DNA of 64,000 nt from Hymenobacter ginkgonis (GCF_009755225.1 NZ_WQKZ01000001.1:496001-560000); one strand, 5' to 3'; counted from the first letter of the stretch, positions 17,855 to 27,342 are shown. The notes: a model not told the origin generated them from the sequence alone. Program-made: numbers and translations.

Positions 17855-19126
17855 CTAGTCAGTGGGCCGGCCGGCCCCGTAGCGGCGGTCCTCACCATAA
17901 AAAATGTGTTGCGCGAAGGCGGCGTAGCTCGACGGGTTATGCAGGGCCTCGTCCTGGGTTTGCTCGGCATAATATTTTGGCGGCGCGTCTCCGGTTTTGG
18001 GTCGGGGTAGCTCAAACCACTCCGGAATGTGGTTATTAGGCTCCCCACTCACGGCGTCAACGGCGTGCACCGTCTCGTGAACCAAGACGGCGGCTTGACA
18101 ATAGGGGCCGGTATCCCGCACAAAATTCTCGGAGAAACCAATAAACACGCCTGTGAAATAAGCCCGAACTGGCTTGCCATTTTTGGTGCCGCCATCGGCC
18201 GTGGCCTCGGCATCGGTGCGGGCCTTAAACAGCGTCTGGCTAGCGTCCCACTTGGGCCATATCGCGCTCATGGTCTGGTTGATGGCCGTCAGGTACTGGA
18301 GGCGCTGCGGCGTGGGCAGGGTAGGCGCCAGGTGGAAGTGCGTGGCCAAGGCCTGCTCAAATACCGTTTGGTTGAAGCCAAAAGCTGGCCCACCATTGAG
18401 TGCGGCCGTGTACGCCACCACTTGCTGCTGCGCCTGTGCTAGCCACTGCGCGGCCGTAGTCTTTGCCCTACCCGCTGCTACTAGCTCGAGCAGGCCCGGC
18501 CAGTTGCCCAAAATAGGCTGGGGGTCGGCGTCAACCTGGCCCGTTTTCCAGTCGAAGCGCACGTACTGGTCCCCCTTAAATAAGTACGATTTACCAGCAT
18601 AATCACCTTTGCCTGCCACGCAGGCATCAATACCGCTGGCAAAAGCTCCTTTTAAACCCCAGGCAGTCAGCGGCCGGGGGTAGCCTTCCGACAGGCGGTC
18701 GGTGGCCCACTCATAGCGCATGTACTGGCTGCCTTTCAAGAAATAAGCATACGGAGCGTACCCCAATTGGCCGTTCATGCAGGCATCGATGCTGGCAAAC
18801 GCGCCCTGTAAGCCCCAAGCAGAAAGGGCCTGCGGGTAGCCTGCGTCCTGGCAGTTGCCGGCCCAGTCGTAGCGGCTGTACTGGTTGCCTTTAAAAAAGT
18901 AAACCTTGCCTTGGTAAGGGCCTTGGCCATCGAGCATGCCGTCGGGGTTGTCGGCAAAAAGGGGCGGCATATTCCAGGCGGGCGCCGTGAGCACGGTGCC
19001 AAACTCGGCCCGGTCCTGGCCCGGTTGCCAATCGTAACGGACGTACTGATTATCGTGGAAAAAGTACGACTTATCGGCAAAACCCGGCCCGCCATCCAGC
19101 GCCGCGTTAATCCATTGCTTAGCCAT
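17855..19126 (-). CDS. Four hemopexin repeats fused to an M35-like zinc metalloprotease domain
   Basis: A 423-residue protein without a signal peptide. The first about 200 residues are four hemopexin blades, each with a K-x-Y-F-F/L-K-G-x-Q-Y-x-R-Y/F-D-W core (near residues 18, 72, 125 and 176). The C-terminal domain contains HETVH at 350-354, the HExxH zinc and catalytic motif, and NPSSYAAFAQHIF near 399-407, which resembles the N-A-D-S-Y-x-x-F-A segment of aspzincin/M35 and lysine-specific metallo-endopeptidases. The order is reversed relative to animal matrix metalloproteases. It is flanked by unrelated genes. Its substrate and whether it is exported are unknown. Confidence 0.75.
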   Translation of the reverse strand: MAKQWINAALDGGPGFADKSYFFHDNQYVRYDWQPGQDRAEFGTVLTAPAWNMPPLFADNPDGMLDGQGPYQGKVYFFKGNQYSRYDWAGNCQDAGYPQALSAWGLQGAFASIDACMNGQLGYAPYAYFLKGSQYMRYEWATDRLSEGYPRPLTAWGLKGAFASGIDACVAGKGDYAGKSYLFKGDQYVRFDWKTGQVDADPQPILGNWPGLLELVAAGRAKTTAAQWLAQAQQQVVAYTAALNGGPAFGFNQTVFEQALATHFHLAPTLPTPQRLQYLTAINQTMSAIWPKWDASQTLFKARTDAEATADGGTKNGKPVRAYFTGVFIGFSENFVRDTGPYCQAAVLVHETVHAVDAVSGEPNNHIPEWFELPRPKTGDAPPKYYAEQTQDEALHNPSSYAAFAQHIFYGEDRRYGAGRPTD

Positions 19127-19329
19127 GTGTGGTACACATAAAGTAAAGGCGAGCTGCGCTGCGCGAGGTCGACTGCCCGCAAAGAACCCTATCCCTTGCC
19201 CACCGCTACATCAGTGCTACCACTGAAAAGTGCAGCAGCTCGGCCGGCGAGCTACTAATAAGTGCGACACGAGATGAAGGTGGTAGGGCCCAGCCCGCCA
19301 AGTTTGCGCCAGCCTCGAGCATAGCCGGC

Positions 19330-19356
19330 ACTTAGGCTTGACGAGCAAGCGTAAGT
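19330..19356. other. Hairpin downstream of the DUF294 gene
   Basis: ACTTAGGCTTG (19330-19340) and CAAGCGTAAGT (19346-19356) form an 11-base stem with one mismatch, in the 263-base gap between two minus-strand genes. It could end the DUF294 transcript, but no T-run follows. The rest of this gap shows nothing recognisable. Confidence 0.35.
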
Positions 19357-19389
19357 GGGGGCTTAAAATGCCCCTACATAAAAACGTCT

Positions 19390-21297
19390 TTATTGCAGCG
19401 CTTTCGAAAAGCTAACCTTGATTTTTAGCTGGAAATCGGCAATAACTTTGAAAATTTCTTTGAGCGTCACAAGTTCAACCTTAGTCAAAGCCTTAGGGTC
19501 GAGGTAGTTGTCGGGGGGTAACTTGTCGTGCATCATTTGGGCAGCCTGCTTTTTGAGGCGCATGCCCATGAGGTAGTAATACGACTGTAGCAACTCGTGG
19601 TAGTCCTTGTCGCGGAAGATACCCAGCTCGCGCAAGGCTGCTAGGCGGGCACCGGTATTGGTGACAAAAACCCGGTTCTTGAGCGAGAACACGCGCACCA
19701 AGTCCACGATGGGCGACATCACTTTCTTCAGGTTAATCACTTGCTGGTCGCCCACCGCAAAGGTGCGAATGTTATTAAAAAACGTCAGCGGCGGCTCGTA
19801 CTGCAAAGCATTGCGGGCCATGTAGTGCAAAAAGCGGTCGAGCGGCTGCTGCAATTCAGCATCCAGAAACACGCGTAGCTCGTCCATAATGGCTTCTTCG
19901 CCATAGAGGTAGCGGCAGTCGAAAAACGCCGCGAAACGCATCACCGCCTCGGGGTTCGACTCGTGCAGCCACTCCTGGTAGTTGCGTTTCCAGTGCGAGA
20001 GCGAGTGTGTCCATTTGGGGTTTTTGGCCATAAAGCCGCCGTCGCAGAAACTGAATCCAATGGCATTGAGCCGGTCGGACACCAATTCGGAAAAATGCAA
20101 AAAGTACTCGCGTACCAGCTCGCGCTGCTCGTTCGCTTTGTCTTCGTAAATGATAGCGTTGTCCTGGTCGGTAAGCAGGGTTTGCTCCTGCCGGCCTTCC
20201 GAGCCCAGCACCATGAATACGAACTTGGCCGGCGGCGGCCCCAACTCCTGAATCACCCCCTCAATTACTTTGAGGGCAATGGTATCGGCCACCGTCGTGA
20301 TGACTTGGTTAACGATTTCGGGCTTCACGCCGCGGTCGAGCAATTGGTGCACAATGTCGGGCACTTTCTGCCAGTTGCGCCGCAATTCTAGTTGCGACAC
20401 GGCCTGCTTCACGCCCTGAATAAACAGGAAGGGCGATTGTGCTTGGTCGGTAAGTAACTTGTTGCGGCTGATAAACCCCAGGTAAGTACCCTTGCTTTCT
20501 ACCAGCAAATACCGGGTTTTGGTGCGGAACATCAGCAGCAGTGCCTCATACACAAAGGCCTCACTGCTAATAGATAGGGTAGGGGCGTCGAGGAACGTGC
20601 CAATGGGCTGACGGGCATCGCCGAGGCCGGCTACCACCTTGTCGCGCAGCGTGATATCCGTGACGTAGCCGATAATGCTACCCCCCTCCTCATCGAGCAC
20701 GAAGTAGCAACTGCTGCGGGCGCGGGCCATGCGCCGGGCCACCTCGTGGGTAGGCGTGCTGGCGGGGCAGGCGAGCACCTCGCGCAGCTCTACGGTAGCC
20801 ATGCGCTTCGAGTAGAGCTGGTCGGCGGCGATGAAATTTTGTGGGCTTTGGGCACCGGGCTGCACAAATTGAGCGTACTCATCGTCGAGCATCAACCGGC
20901 CGTAGCGCGTGGTAAAATACTGGAAGAAAGACTCATAGCCCAGGCACAAGCTTCGAAAGTCGTTGCGGTGCAGAAAGTAAACGCGCGTGCCGGCGTGTGC
21001 CCGCACGGTACGCAGCGAGCGCTTTTTGTTGAGCAGCACCGACACGCCGCCGTAGCAAGTGCCGGGGCCGTAATCTTCGGGCAAGCGGCGCGTGCCCTGG
21101 GCATCGTAAAAAAACGTGTCGTAGGCGCCTTCTACTACCAGGTCAACGCCGCGCAGCTTGGTTTCGCCCTGGCGGTAGATGATGGCCTCGCGGGCGTGGT
21201 GCACCTCTTGCAGCAGGCCCGCCACTTCTTCGAGCACCTCGGGCGGTAGCTGGTCGAAGGGCGCAACGGTTTGGAGGAAAGCCAGGCGGTCAGTCAT
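19390..21297 (-). CDS. DUF294 putative nucleotidyltransferase with cNMP-binding and CBS domains
   Basis: About 635 residues from ATG at 21297. The order is a cyclic-nucleotide-binding-like domain (about 10-140, with ARAAIIYRQGE-like start), a CBS pair (about 165-290, ending LLVESKGTYLGFISRN), a DUF294 nucleotidyltransferase domain with FMVLGSEGRQEQTLLTDQDNA (G-S-x11-D-x-D pattern like GlnD), and the DUF294 C-terminal helical domain. The family is thought to sense ligands and modify a partner, but the target is unknown. It lies 66 bases after the exonuclease gene on the same strand, a pairing seen repeatedly in bacteria, so the two are likely one operon. Confidence 0.88.
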   Translation of the reverse strand: MTDRLAFLQTVAPFDQLPPEVLEEVAGLLQEVHHAREAIIYRQGETKLRGVDLVVEGAYDTFFYDAQGTRRLPEDYGPGTCYGGVSVLLNKKRSLRTVRAHAGTRVYFLHRNDFRSLCLGYESFFQYFTTRYGRLMLDDEYAQFVQPGAQSPQNFIAADQLYSKRMATVELREVLACPASTPTHEVARRMARARSSCYFVLDEEGGSIIGYVTDITLRDKVVAGLGDARQPIGTFLDAPTLSISSEAFVYEALLLMFRTKTRYLLVESKGTYLGFISRNKLLTDQAQSPFLFIQGVKQAVSQLELRRNWQKVPDIVHQLLDRGVKPEIVNQVITTVADTIALKVIEGVIQELGPPPAKFVFMVLGSEGRQEQTLLTDQDNAIIYEDKANEQRELVREYFLHFSELVSDRLNAIGFSFCDGGFMAKNPKWTHSLSHWKRNYQEWLHESNPEAVMRFAAFFDCRYLYGEEAIMDELRVFLDAELQQPLDRFLHYMARNALQYEPPLTFFNNIRTFAVGDQQVINLKKVMSPIVDLVRVFSLKNRVFVTNTGARLAALRELGIFRDKDYHELLQSYYYLMGMRLKKQAAQMMHDKLPPDNYLDPKALTKVELVTLKEIFKVIADFQLKIKVSFSKALQ

Positions 21298-21363
21298 GGG
21301 CACAAGTTAGTAGGCCGGCGCCGCTTGGTAGCAACTCGGGGGGTAGGGTAGCAGGGCCGGCAG

Positions 21364-22044
21364 CTACGCCGCGGGCCCGCGCCAGAACTTCCGAAACGAC
21401 TCGCGCAGCGAAGGCGGGGGCGGAATGCCAGCTGGGGGCAGTAGCTGGGGGCCGTCGGCCAGGGCCTGCTCATCGATGTCGCCCTTGCGGCGCAAATCGA
21501 AAAAGCACTGGGCGGTGGCCTCCGCATCGACTAGCGCATCGTGCTGGTGCAGCATGGGCCGGCCAAATTGCCGCTGGTACAAATCGGCCAGCCGCAGGTA
21601 CTGCTGGTGCAGCGGCTGCCAGAAGCGCTTAGTGAGGCGCATGGTGCAAAACGTGGGCAGCCCGAGCAAGGCGTTGGAGAGGCCAGCGCGGTGAAAGCTG
21701 ACGCCAATCATGTGGTAGTCAAGCTCTACGAAGTGGCCTACTACCATGGGCTGGTAGTACCGCAGGTCGTCGTGCAGGCACTGCATTACCTGGCGGCGGG
21801 GCTCCCCGTGCTCGTGCAAGTAGGCCAGCGTGAGCCCGTGCACCTGCGCCGACGCGGGGCTGATGTCGTAGTCGCTGGGCCGCACGTAGTGGTTTTCGGT
21901 CTTCACCAACTCGCCCGCGTGGGTATAAACCAGCCACGAAACCTGCACAACGTGGGGCCAAGCACCTGGCTCGCCGTAAGCCCGCCGCCAATCGGTGGGC
22001 AGACCCGACGTCTCGGTATCGACGAAGAGCAGGTAGTCGGACAC
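21364..22044 (-). CDS. DEDDh 3'-5' exonuclease (DnaQ-like)
   Basis: A 226-residue exonuclease of the DnaQ/epsilon type. Exo I is FVDTETSG (D9, E11), Exo II is VVGHFVELDYHMIG, and Exo III is HDALVDAEATAQCFFDL, which supplies the DEDDh histidine and last aspartate. There is no polymerase domain, so this is a stand-alone proofreading or repair-type nuclease. The start is a GTG at 22044; no ATG is available before the first motif. It is the first gene of the pair with the DUF294 gene. Confidence 0.9.
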   Translation of the reverse strand: MSDYLLFVDTETSGLPTDWRRAYGEPGAWPHVVQVSWLVYTHAGELVKTENHYVRPSDYDISPASAQVHGLTLAYLHEHGEPRRQVMQCLHDDLRYYQPMVVGHFVELDYHMIGVSFHRAGLSNALLGLPTFCTMRLTKRFWQPLHQQYLRLADLYQRQFGRPMLHQHDALVDAEATAQCFFDLRRKGDIDEQALADGPQLLPPAGIPPPPSLRESFRKFWRGPAA

Positions 22045-22272
22045 GGCGATAAGGCGGGTGGGATGGGCAATAAAGTTACGAAGACTTTGGCGCTTAACCT
22101 CTTTTATAGGGCATAGCGAGTAGCATTTAGCTTATATATAATTGGGCGTAAACCATACAGAGCGAAAAGGAGTATATAGGCTAGCGGAGAAAAATACCTA
22201 AAAGTCGGTATTGTGCCGACAATGGGTGGTACCAATATTTGCTGTACTTCCTGCTTATCCTTCTTTCACACC

Positions 22273-22461
22273 ATGAAAACTTACCCAACTATGTCGGCTG
22301 ACCGCCTGCAACTTATCTCCCAAATTTTAGGCATTGGCCGAGGTGAGTACCTGGGTGCGCCGGCTACCCCGCCGCGCCGCGCCCGGCCCACTACTAGTGC
22401 CGCGGCCCGCAAAGCGGTGCCGCCAATTACGGCAGCCACCAAACAGAGAACTACCAAGTAA
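22273..22461 (+). CDS. Small basic hypothetical protein
   Basis: A 62-residue ORF from ATG at 22273. The N-terminal half (MSADRLQLISQILGIGRG) could form a helix, and the C-terminal half is rich in R, K, P, T and A and probably disordered. I recognise no family. Support for a real gene is the hairpin with a T-run 38 bases after its stop on the same strand, which otherwise has no gene to serve. An upstream in-frame ATG at 22213 would add a Cys-containing stretch. The rest of the 539-base gap (22045-22270) is AT-rich and holds nothing else I can name. Confidence 0.4.
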   Translation: MKTYPTMSADRLQLISQILGIGRGEYLGAPATPPRRARPTTSAAARKAVPPITAATKQRTTK

Positions 22462-22498
22462 GCACAGGCGGTAGCCAGCCACCGGCTGCGAACCAAAA

Positions 22499-22556
22499 GG
22501 CCACCCCAGCCTACCCCCCTCATGAGAGCGGAGGTAGCTTGAGGTGGCCATTTTTT
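22499..22556 (+). terminator. Hairpin with T-run after the small ORF
   Basis: GGCCACC (22499-22505) pairs with GGTGGCC (22543-22549) and is followed by ATTTTTTG. The loop contains a shorter AGCCTACC/GGTAGCT stem. An A-run on the left could let it also serve the convergent NRPS-like gene. Confidence 0.55.
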
Positions 22557-22583
22557 GTGTTTATATAAATAGGTTATCTAGCC

Positions 22584-25500
22584 CTAGCCAGCCGAAATAA
22601 AGGCGCTTGGAATACCTTGCCAGCGCGTATTAGCGGGTAGCTGCTCGCCTTTCATGAGTAGCGAAAGGCTCTTGAGGGTGGCACCAGGCCCAATTACGGA
22701 ATCGTATAACACCACCGAAGAAGTGCCCACCGTGGCATAGCGGCCAATGCGCAGGGTCGACATCTTCATGACGCGGTCTTCGAAGAGGTGCGTTTGGATG
22801 GTGGCGCCGTTGTTGAGCACGGCGTGGTCGGCCACCCAGGCCAGGTCAAATTCTGTGATTTCGGTGGTATCCATGTACACCGAGTGGCCAAAATGGCTGC
22901 CCATAAGCTGGAAAAACCAAGTAGCGAACGGCGTACCCAGCAGCGGTGCTTCCCAATAGGTGTACACGTAGCTTTCGCACAGAGAGTTAACTAATTCGTT
23001 GCGCCACACAAACGACGACCACAACGGCTTTTCGGACGGCTTGTAGCGGCCGATAAGCACCCACTTGAGCAGCGCCGTAAGCAGCGAAAAACCGAAAATC
23101 AGGCCCACCAACACGCCGGTGCCTACCCCCACACTACTCCAAAAGGGGTAGTACTGCAAGTGCCGCCAGCAGTAGTGGTAGAGCACCGCAAACGTGATAA
23201 AAGTGAAGGTAAAGGGCAGGATAATCTTGAAAATCTCGATGATGGCCCGCGCCCAAACCAGGTGGGTAGGCGGGGCAAAAGTCAATTCGGGAGCAAAGGA
23301 GGTCGACACCGGCCGGTTGGGCAGTAGAAAGGCCGGCGAGCCCACCCACGACGTGCCATCAGGCGGCGTAACGAGCGGCGCCGACGACAAAGCGCCAATC
23401 AAGTTGTTCATCCCCAGTACAGTGCCGCCCGCCAGCACCGCTCCGTTGCCAATGAAAGTACGCGGCCCCACCACCGTGGGCGTAATGCTAACTACGCCGT
23501 GCTGCACGCGGGGCGCACCCACGCTCACCGAGTCGGCCAGAAACGCGCCAGCTCCCACCGTGAGGTGGTCGGCCGAGATGTGGTTGAGGGTCGAAACCTC
23601 GGCCCGGTAGCCTATTTTGGCGCCTAGTAGCCGCAGCCAGTACGGCGTGTAGATGGTGGCGTAGAGTGACTTAAGCAACGCCAGGCTTTGCGCCAGCACA
23701 GCATCGGCTACCCAGTGGCGCACGTAGGCCAGGCTGTGCAGGGGTAGGGTGCCATCGGCCTGGCGGCCAGCCACCAAGCGCTTGGTGAGGGCCAGGGCGC
23801 CCATTAGCAGTAGCACGTAGAGGGCCGCGAGGGGCAACATAGCCAGTAGCGAGGCTTCGGCGCCGACGCGCTCGCCCATCTCATATATAATGGCCAGAAT
23901 AGGCAATGAGGCCCCCGACGGCACCAATAGCATGAGCGCAAGGGCCAGCGCCTGCGCTACGAGGTAGCCCGCCCCGGCTGGCCTCGTTGCCCGCGGGGGG
24001 GTAGGGGCCACCGCGCGGGTGCGCTGCGCCGGCGAGCCCAGCCAGCCTTCGCGGGCCGGCACCTGCTGGCCGGCGGGCAGCACCGAGAGGTCGTCTAGCT
24101 CAGCCGCTTCGCCCAAGCTGGTATCGCCTTCCATGATGGCGCGCAGGCCTACGTAGCCATTTTGACCCACCGTGATGGGGCCGATGATGAGGCGGTCGTG
24201 CTCGACGCGGTAGCCCAGCAGCGCCGCCTCGCGGGCCACGCTGGCGCCGTCGCCGATGGTTAGCAGGTCAAAACATAGCAGGCGCGTGCTGCCGAGGTAC
24301 ACGTTTTTGCCAATTTTAGCGCCCAGCAGGCGGTAGAAAACTGCCAAAAATGGCGTGGCCGACAATAGCTGAGTGGGCGCGGCTTCCACCAGCTTTTTTA
24401 CAACCCAAAACCGGAAGTAATAGAAGCCCCACAGCGGGTACTCGCCGGCCTGGAAGCGCCCGATAACCAGCCACTTCATTAGCACCACCACCAGGCAGGC
24501 CAGCGGCACGTACAGGAGCACCGACGCTGCGCCCGCCGCCAGCAAAGCCGGGTACGACCACCCCGCAATGGCCTGGCGATAGAGCAACGACAGATTGAGC
24601 AGCAGCACCGGCACGGCATAAAACACCGCAATACTCACCAACTGCAAGGCCGCCGTGGCCACCCGCGTGGCGTAGGAGGCTCGCAGTAAAGGAGGGGCCG
24701 CTGGCGCGTCGGTGGGCGGGGTAGAGCTGCCAGCTGCTTGTGCCGCCACGGCCGCTGCTAGCGCCTCGATGGTGCGGCGGGTGTACATTTCCTTCACCGA
24801 TAGGCCTTGAAAATCAGGCAGCTGGCGCATCTCGGAAATGATGAGCGAGGCAAGCAGTGAGTTGCCCCCAATTTCGAAAAAGTCGTCGGTGATGGATAGG
24901 TCGGCGGTGTCGAAACGTTTCTGCCAGGCGACGTAAATGGCGCTTTCGAGCGGCGTGCGGGGTAGAGCCAGCTCGCGGGTGGGCGCTTGGGCGCCGCCGA
25001 CGGGGTAGGGCAGGGCCTTGCGGTCGACCTTGCCGCTGGTGAGCAGCGGAAACGCCGTGAGGGGCACGAGCGCGGCGGGCAGCATGTAGGGCGCCAGGCG
25101 CTCGCGCAGGTAAGCGCGCACGGCTTTTTCGTCGAGCAGTTGGTTGGGGTCGAGGATGAGGTAGGCAATGAGTTTTTTGACGCCATCGGCACCTTCCTTG
25201 AGGGCTACGGCCGCATTGCGAATGCCGGGCCACTGCAAGAGCAAGCTCTCAATTTCGGCCAGTTCGACCCGGAAACCCCGGATTTTCACCTGCGTATCAA
25301 TCCGGCCCAAAAAGTCAATATTGCCATCGATCTCAAAGCGCGCCAAATCGCCGGTGCGGTAGAGGCGACCCGCAAAGCCATTCTGCAACTCGCTGACGGT
25401 ATTGAATTTGGCCGCGCTCAGCTCGGGGCGATTGAGGTAGCCGGCGGCCAGCGCCGCGCCGCCAATGCACAGCTCGCCAGCCGCGCCCAGCGGTACGAGC

Positions 25501-27098
25501 TGGCCCAATTGGTCGAGCAGCAGCACCTCGTAGCCCGCCAGCGGCCGCCCGATGGTGAGGCGCTGGCCGGGTACAAAGTCGGCGGCCGTAGCCACGACGG
25601 TGGCTTCGGTGGGGCCGTAGGTATTTACCACGCGGCATTGGCGGCTGGCCCACTTAGTTAGCAGTTCGGGCGGACATACTTCGCCGCCCAAAATGAGCAG
25701 CCGCAGCGTAGGAATGCCCGCTGGCAACAGCGAGAGCAGCGTGGGCACCGTAGAGAAAATCGTGACCTGGTTTTCGACTAGAAAGCTGGGTAGCGCGTCG
25801 GGCGCTTTCATGGTTTCTTCGGGCACCGGCACCAGGGTGCCGCCCGCGCCCCAAGCTAGCCACAGCTCTTCGAGCGAGGCATCGAAGGCCACCGAAAAGC
25901 CTTGCACCACCCGGTCTTGGGGGGTAGGCTGAAATAATACCTGCTCGGCCCGCACCAAGTGGCAGATGCTGCGGTGCGGAATGAGCACGCCCTTAGGCAG
26001 GCCCGTGGTGCCCGAGGTGTAAATGACGTAGGCGATAGAATCGGGCCCCACCGCCGCCGGCACTACGCGGGGGGGTAGGGCCAGGGCCGGCAAACTCAGG
26101 TCGATAACCAGGCCCGGCCAAGTGTCAAAGCCTGCGGGCAGCGCGTGGTGGGTGAGCAGGGCGCGGGCGCCGCAGTCGCCGAGGATGTAGGTGACGCGGT
26201 CGGCCGGAAATGAAAGGTCGAGCGGCACGTAAGCCGCCCCAGCCTTGAGCACGGCCAGCATGCCTACGTACAGTTCGACCGATTTGGCCATGAACAAGCC
26301 TACAAAATCGCCGACCCGCACGCCCTGTTGCTGCAAGCGCGCGGCCAGCTGGTCAGCCTGCTCGTTGAGTTCGTGGTAGGTGCAGTGCTGGCCCAGCCAG
26401 CTCAAGGCCACTTGGTTGGGGTAAGCGCGAGCAGTTTGCTCGAACAGTTGGTGTAGTTGCTGGGGGCCGCCTTCGGGCACCTGCGGCGGTACCGTCTGAA
26501 ATTGGCGCAACTGCGTTACTTCCTCCTCGGCTAGAAAGAACACGTAGCCCACCGGCTCGGCTGGGTTGCTGCTAAGTTGGGCAAAAACTGCCTGCACGTG
26601 CGCGGGCAAATACACGGTCTCGCGCGGCGCGGTGGGCGAACCGGGACAGCTAAAGCCGAGGGTAGGCGCCTCATCGAGCCCGGTGCCGAAGGCCACCGTG
26701 ACGCACCACGTTTGCTCGGGGGTTTGGGCCTCGGGTGCCGGAAACGACAGCCGGCAGCGCGTGATGGCCGCGCCCAGCTCTTCGGCCACGCCAGCCAGCA
26801 CCATGGGCAGGCGGCTGGCCGCTTCGGCGGCCACCTCGCCCAGCGTGAAGGTGTCGGCGAGCTGGAGCGTGACGGTAGCTGGCGGAAACACCGTGTCGGC
26901 CGTTTCGATGTGCAGCGTGGCCTGCACTTGCGCGGGCGCCCGCTCGGCCGGCTGCCGGTAGTAAACCACCGCAAAAGCCGCCAGGTAGTCAGCCAGCAAC
27001 GCTTCTTTTTGGCGAAAAACGAGCGCCAGGTTAGCTTCTTTCGCGGGTTGGTCGGCACCCGCTAAGGTAGCTGCGGATAGGTCGGTGGTCGGAGTCAT
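22584..27098 (-). CDS. Single-module NRPS-like synthetase with membrane and hexapeptide domains (Pls/PosA family)
   Basis: About 1504 residues from ATG at 27098. Residues 1-215 look like a degenerate condensation-type half domain without HHxxxDG. The adenylation domain (about 215-700) has A3 YTSGTTGLPKG, A5 NTYGPTEAT, A7 YRTGDLARF, A8 RIDTQVKIRGFRVELAEIE and A10 TSGKVDRK. A carrier domain follows with FFEIGGNSLLAS (Ser near 746). The remaining about 700 residues alternate membrane segments with left-handed beta-helix hexapeptide blocks, as in Pls/PosA-type poly-amino-acid synthetases. My hand alignment to GrsA gives the pocket D-A-E-S-I-G-T-V-V-K; Glu at position 239 suits a basic side chain and the whole is close to the lysine code I remember from bacitracin synthetase. 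The product is probably a membrane-exported homopolymer or capped amino acid. No thioesterase or tailoring gene is adjacent. Confidence 0.88.
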   Translation of the reverse strand: MTPTTDLSAATLAGADQPAKEANLALVFRQKEALLADYLAAFAVVYYRQPAERAPAQVQATLHIETADTVFPPATVTLQLADTFTLGEVAAEAASRLPMVLAGVAEELGAAITRCRLSFPAPEAQTPEQTWCVTVAFGTGLDEAPTLGFSCPGSPTAPRETVYLPAHVQAVFAQLSSNPAEPVGYVFFLAEEEVTQLRQFQTVPPQVPEGGPQQLHQLFEQTARAYPNQVALSWLGQHCTYHELNEQADQLAARLQQQGVRVGDFVGLFMAKSVELYVGMLAVLKAGAAYVPLDLSFPADRVTYILGDCGARALLTHHALPAGFDTWPGLVIDLSLPALALPPRVVPAAVGPDSIAYVIYTSGTTGLPKGVLIPHRSICHLVRAEQVLFQPTPQDRVVQGFSVAFDASLEELWLAWGAGGTLVPVPEETMKAPDALPSFLVENQVTIFSTVPTLLSLLPAGIPTLRLLILGGEVCPPELLTKWASRQCRVVNTYGPTEATVVATAADFVPGQRLTIGRPLAGYEVLLLDQLGQLVPLGAAGELCIGGAALAAGYLNRPELSAAKFNTVSELQNGFAGRLYRTGDLARFEIDGNIDFLGRIDTQVKIRGFRVELAEIESLLLQWPGIRNAAVALKEGADGVKKLIAYLILDPNQLLDEKAVRAYLRERLAPYMLPAALVPLTAFPLLTSGKVDRKALPYPVGGAQAPTRELALPRTPLESAIYVAWQKRFDTADLSITDDFFEIGGNSLLASLIISEMRQLPDFQGLSVKEMYTRRTIEALAAAVAAQAAGSSTPPTDAPAAPPLLRASYATRVATAALQLVSIAVFYAVPVLLLNLSLLYRQAIAGWSYPALLAAGAASVLLYVPLACLVVVLMKWLVIGRFQAGEYPLWGFYYFRFWVVKKLVEAAPTQLLSATPFLAVFYRLLGAKIGKNVYLGSTRLLCFDLLTIGDGASVAREAALLGYRVEHDRLIIGPITVGQNGYVGLRAIMEGDTSLGEAAELDDLSVLPAGQQVPAREGWLGSPAQRTRAVAPTPPRATRPAGAGYLVAQALALALMLLVPSGASLPILAIIYEMGERVGAEASLLAMLPLAALYVLLLMGALALTKRLVAGRQADGTLPLHSLAYVRHWVADAVLAQSLALLKSLYATIYTPYWLRLLGAKIGYRAEVSTLNHISADHLTVGAGAFLADSVSVGAPRVQHGVVSITPTVVGPRTFIGNGAVLAGGTVLGMNNLIGALSSAPLVTPPDGTSWVGSPAFLLPNRPVSTSFAPELTFAPPTHLVWARAIIEIFKIILPFTFTFITFAVLYHYCWRHLQYYPFWSSVGVGTGVLVGLIFGFSLLTALLKWVLIGRYKPSEKPLWSSFVWRNELVNSLCESYVYTYWEAPLLGTPFATWFFQLMGSHFGHSVYMDTTEITEFDLAWVADHAVLNNGATIQTHLFEDRVMKMSTLRIGRYATVGTSSVVLYDSVIGPGATLKSLSLLMKGEQLPANTRWQGIPSAFISAG

Positions 27099-27342
27099 GG
27101 ACAAACAGAAAACACTAAATAGAACTGCCCGACATGAACACTGAATGAGCTTGTTGACCGGTGAAATTCACGGCCTTATACCTGAACAGGTGGGTTTTGC
27201 TCTTTGTGCAAAGCCTACGCCAAAACGCGCGGCCAAGATGCCAAAAATCAATCTGGCCGCTTTCGTAAATACGGACAAGCTCTCTGTCAACCCCAAAAAT
27301 GTAGCCCACCAACCCCACCAATTCGCAGTGGCCGCCAACAAA

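Noticed and set aside
22584..27098. Multi-module antibiotic NRPS cluster
   Set aside because: Only one A and one carrier domain are present. There is no thioesterase or active condensation domain, and no adjacent tailoring or transport genes.
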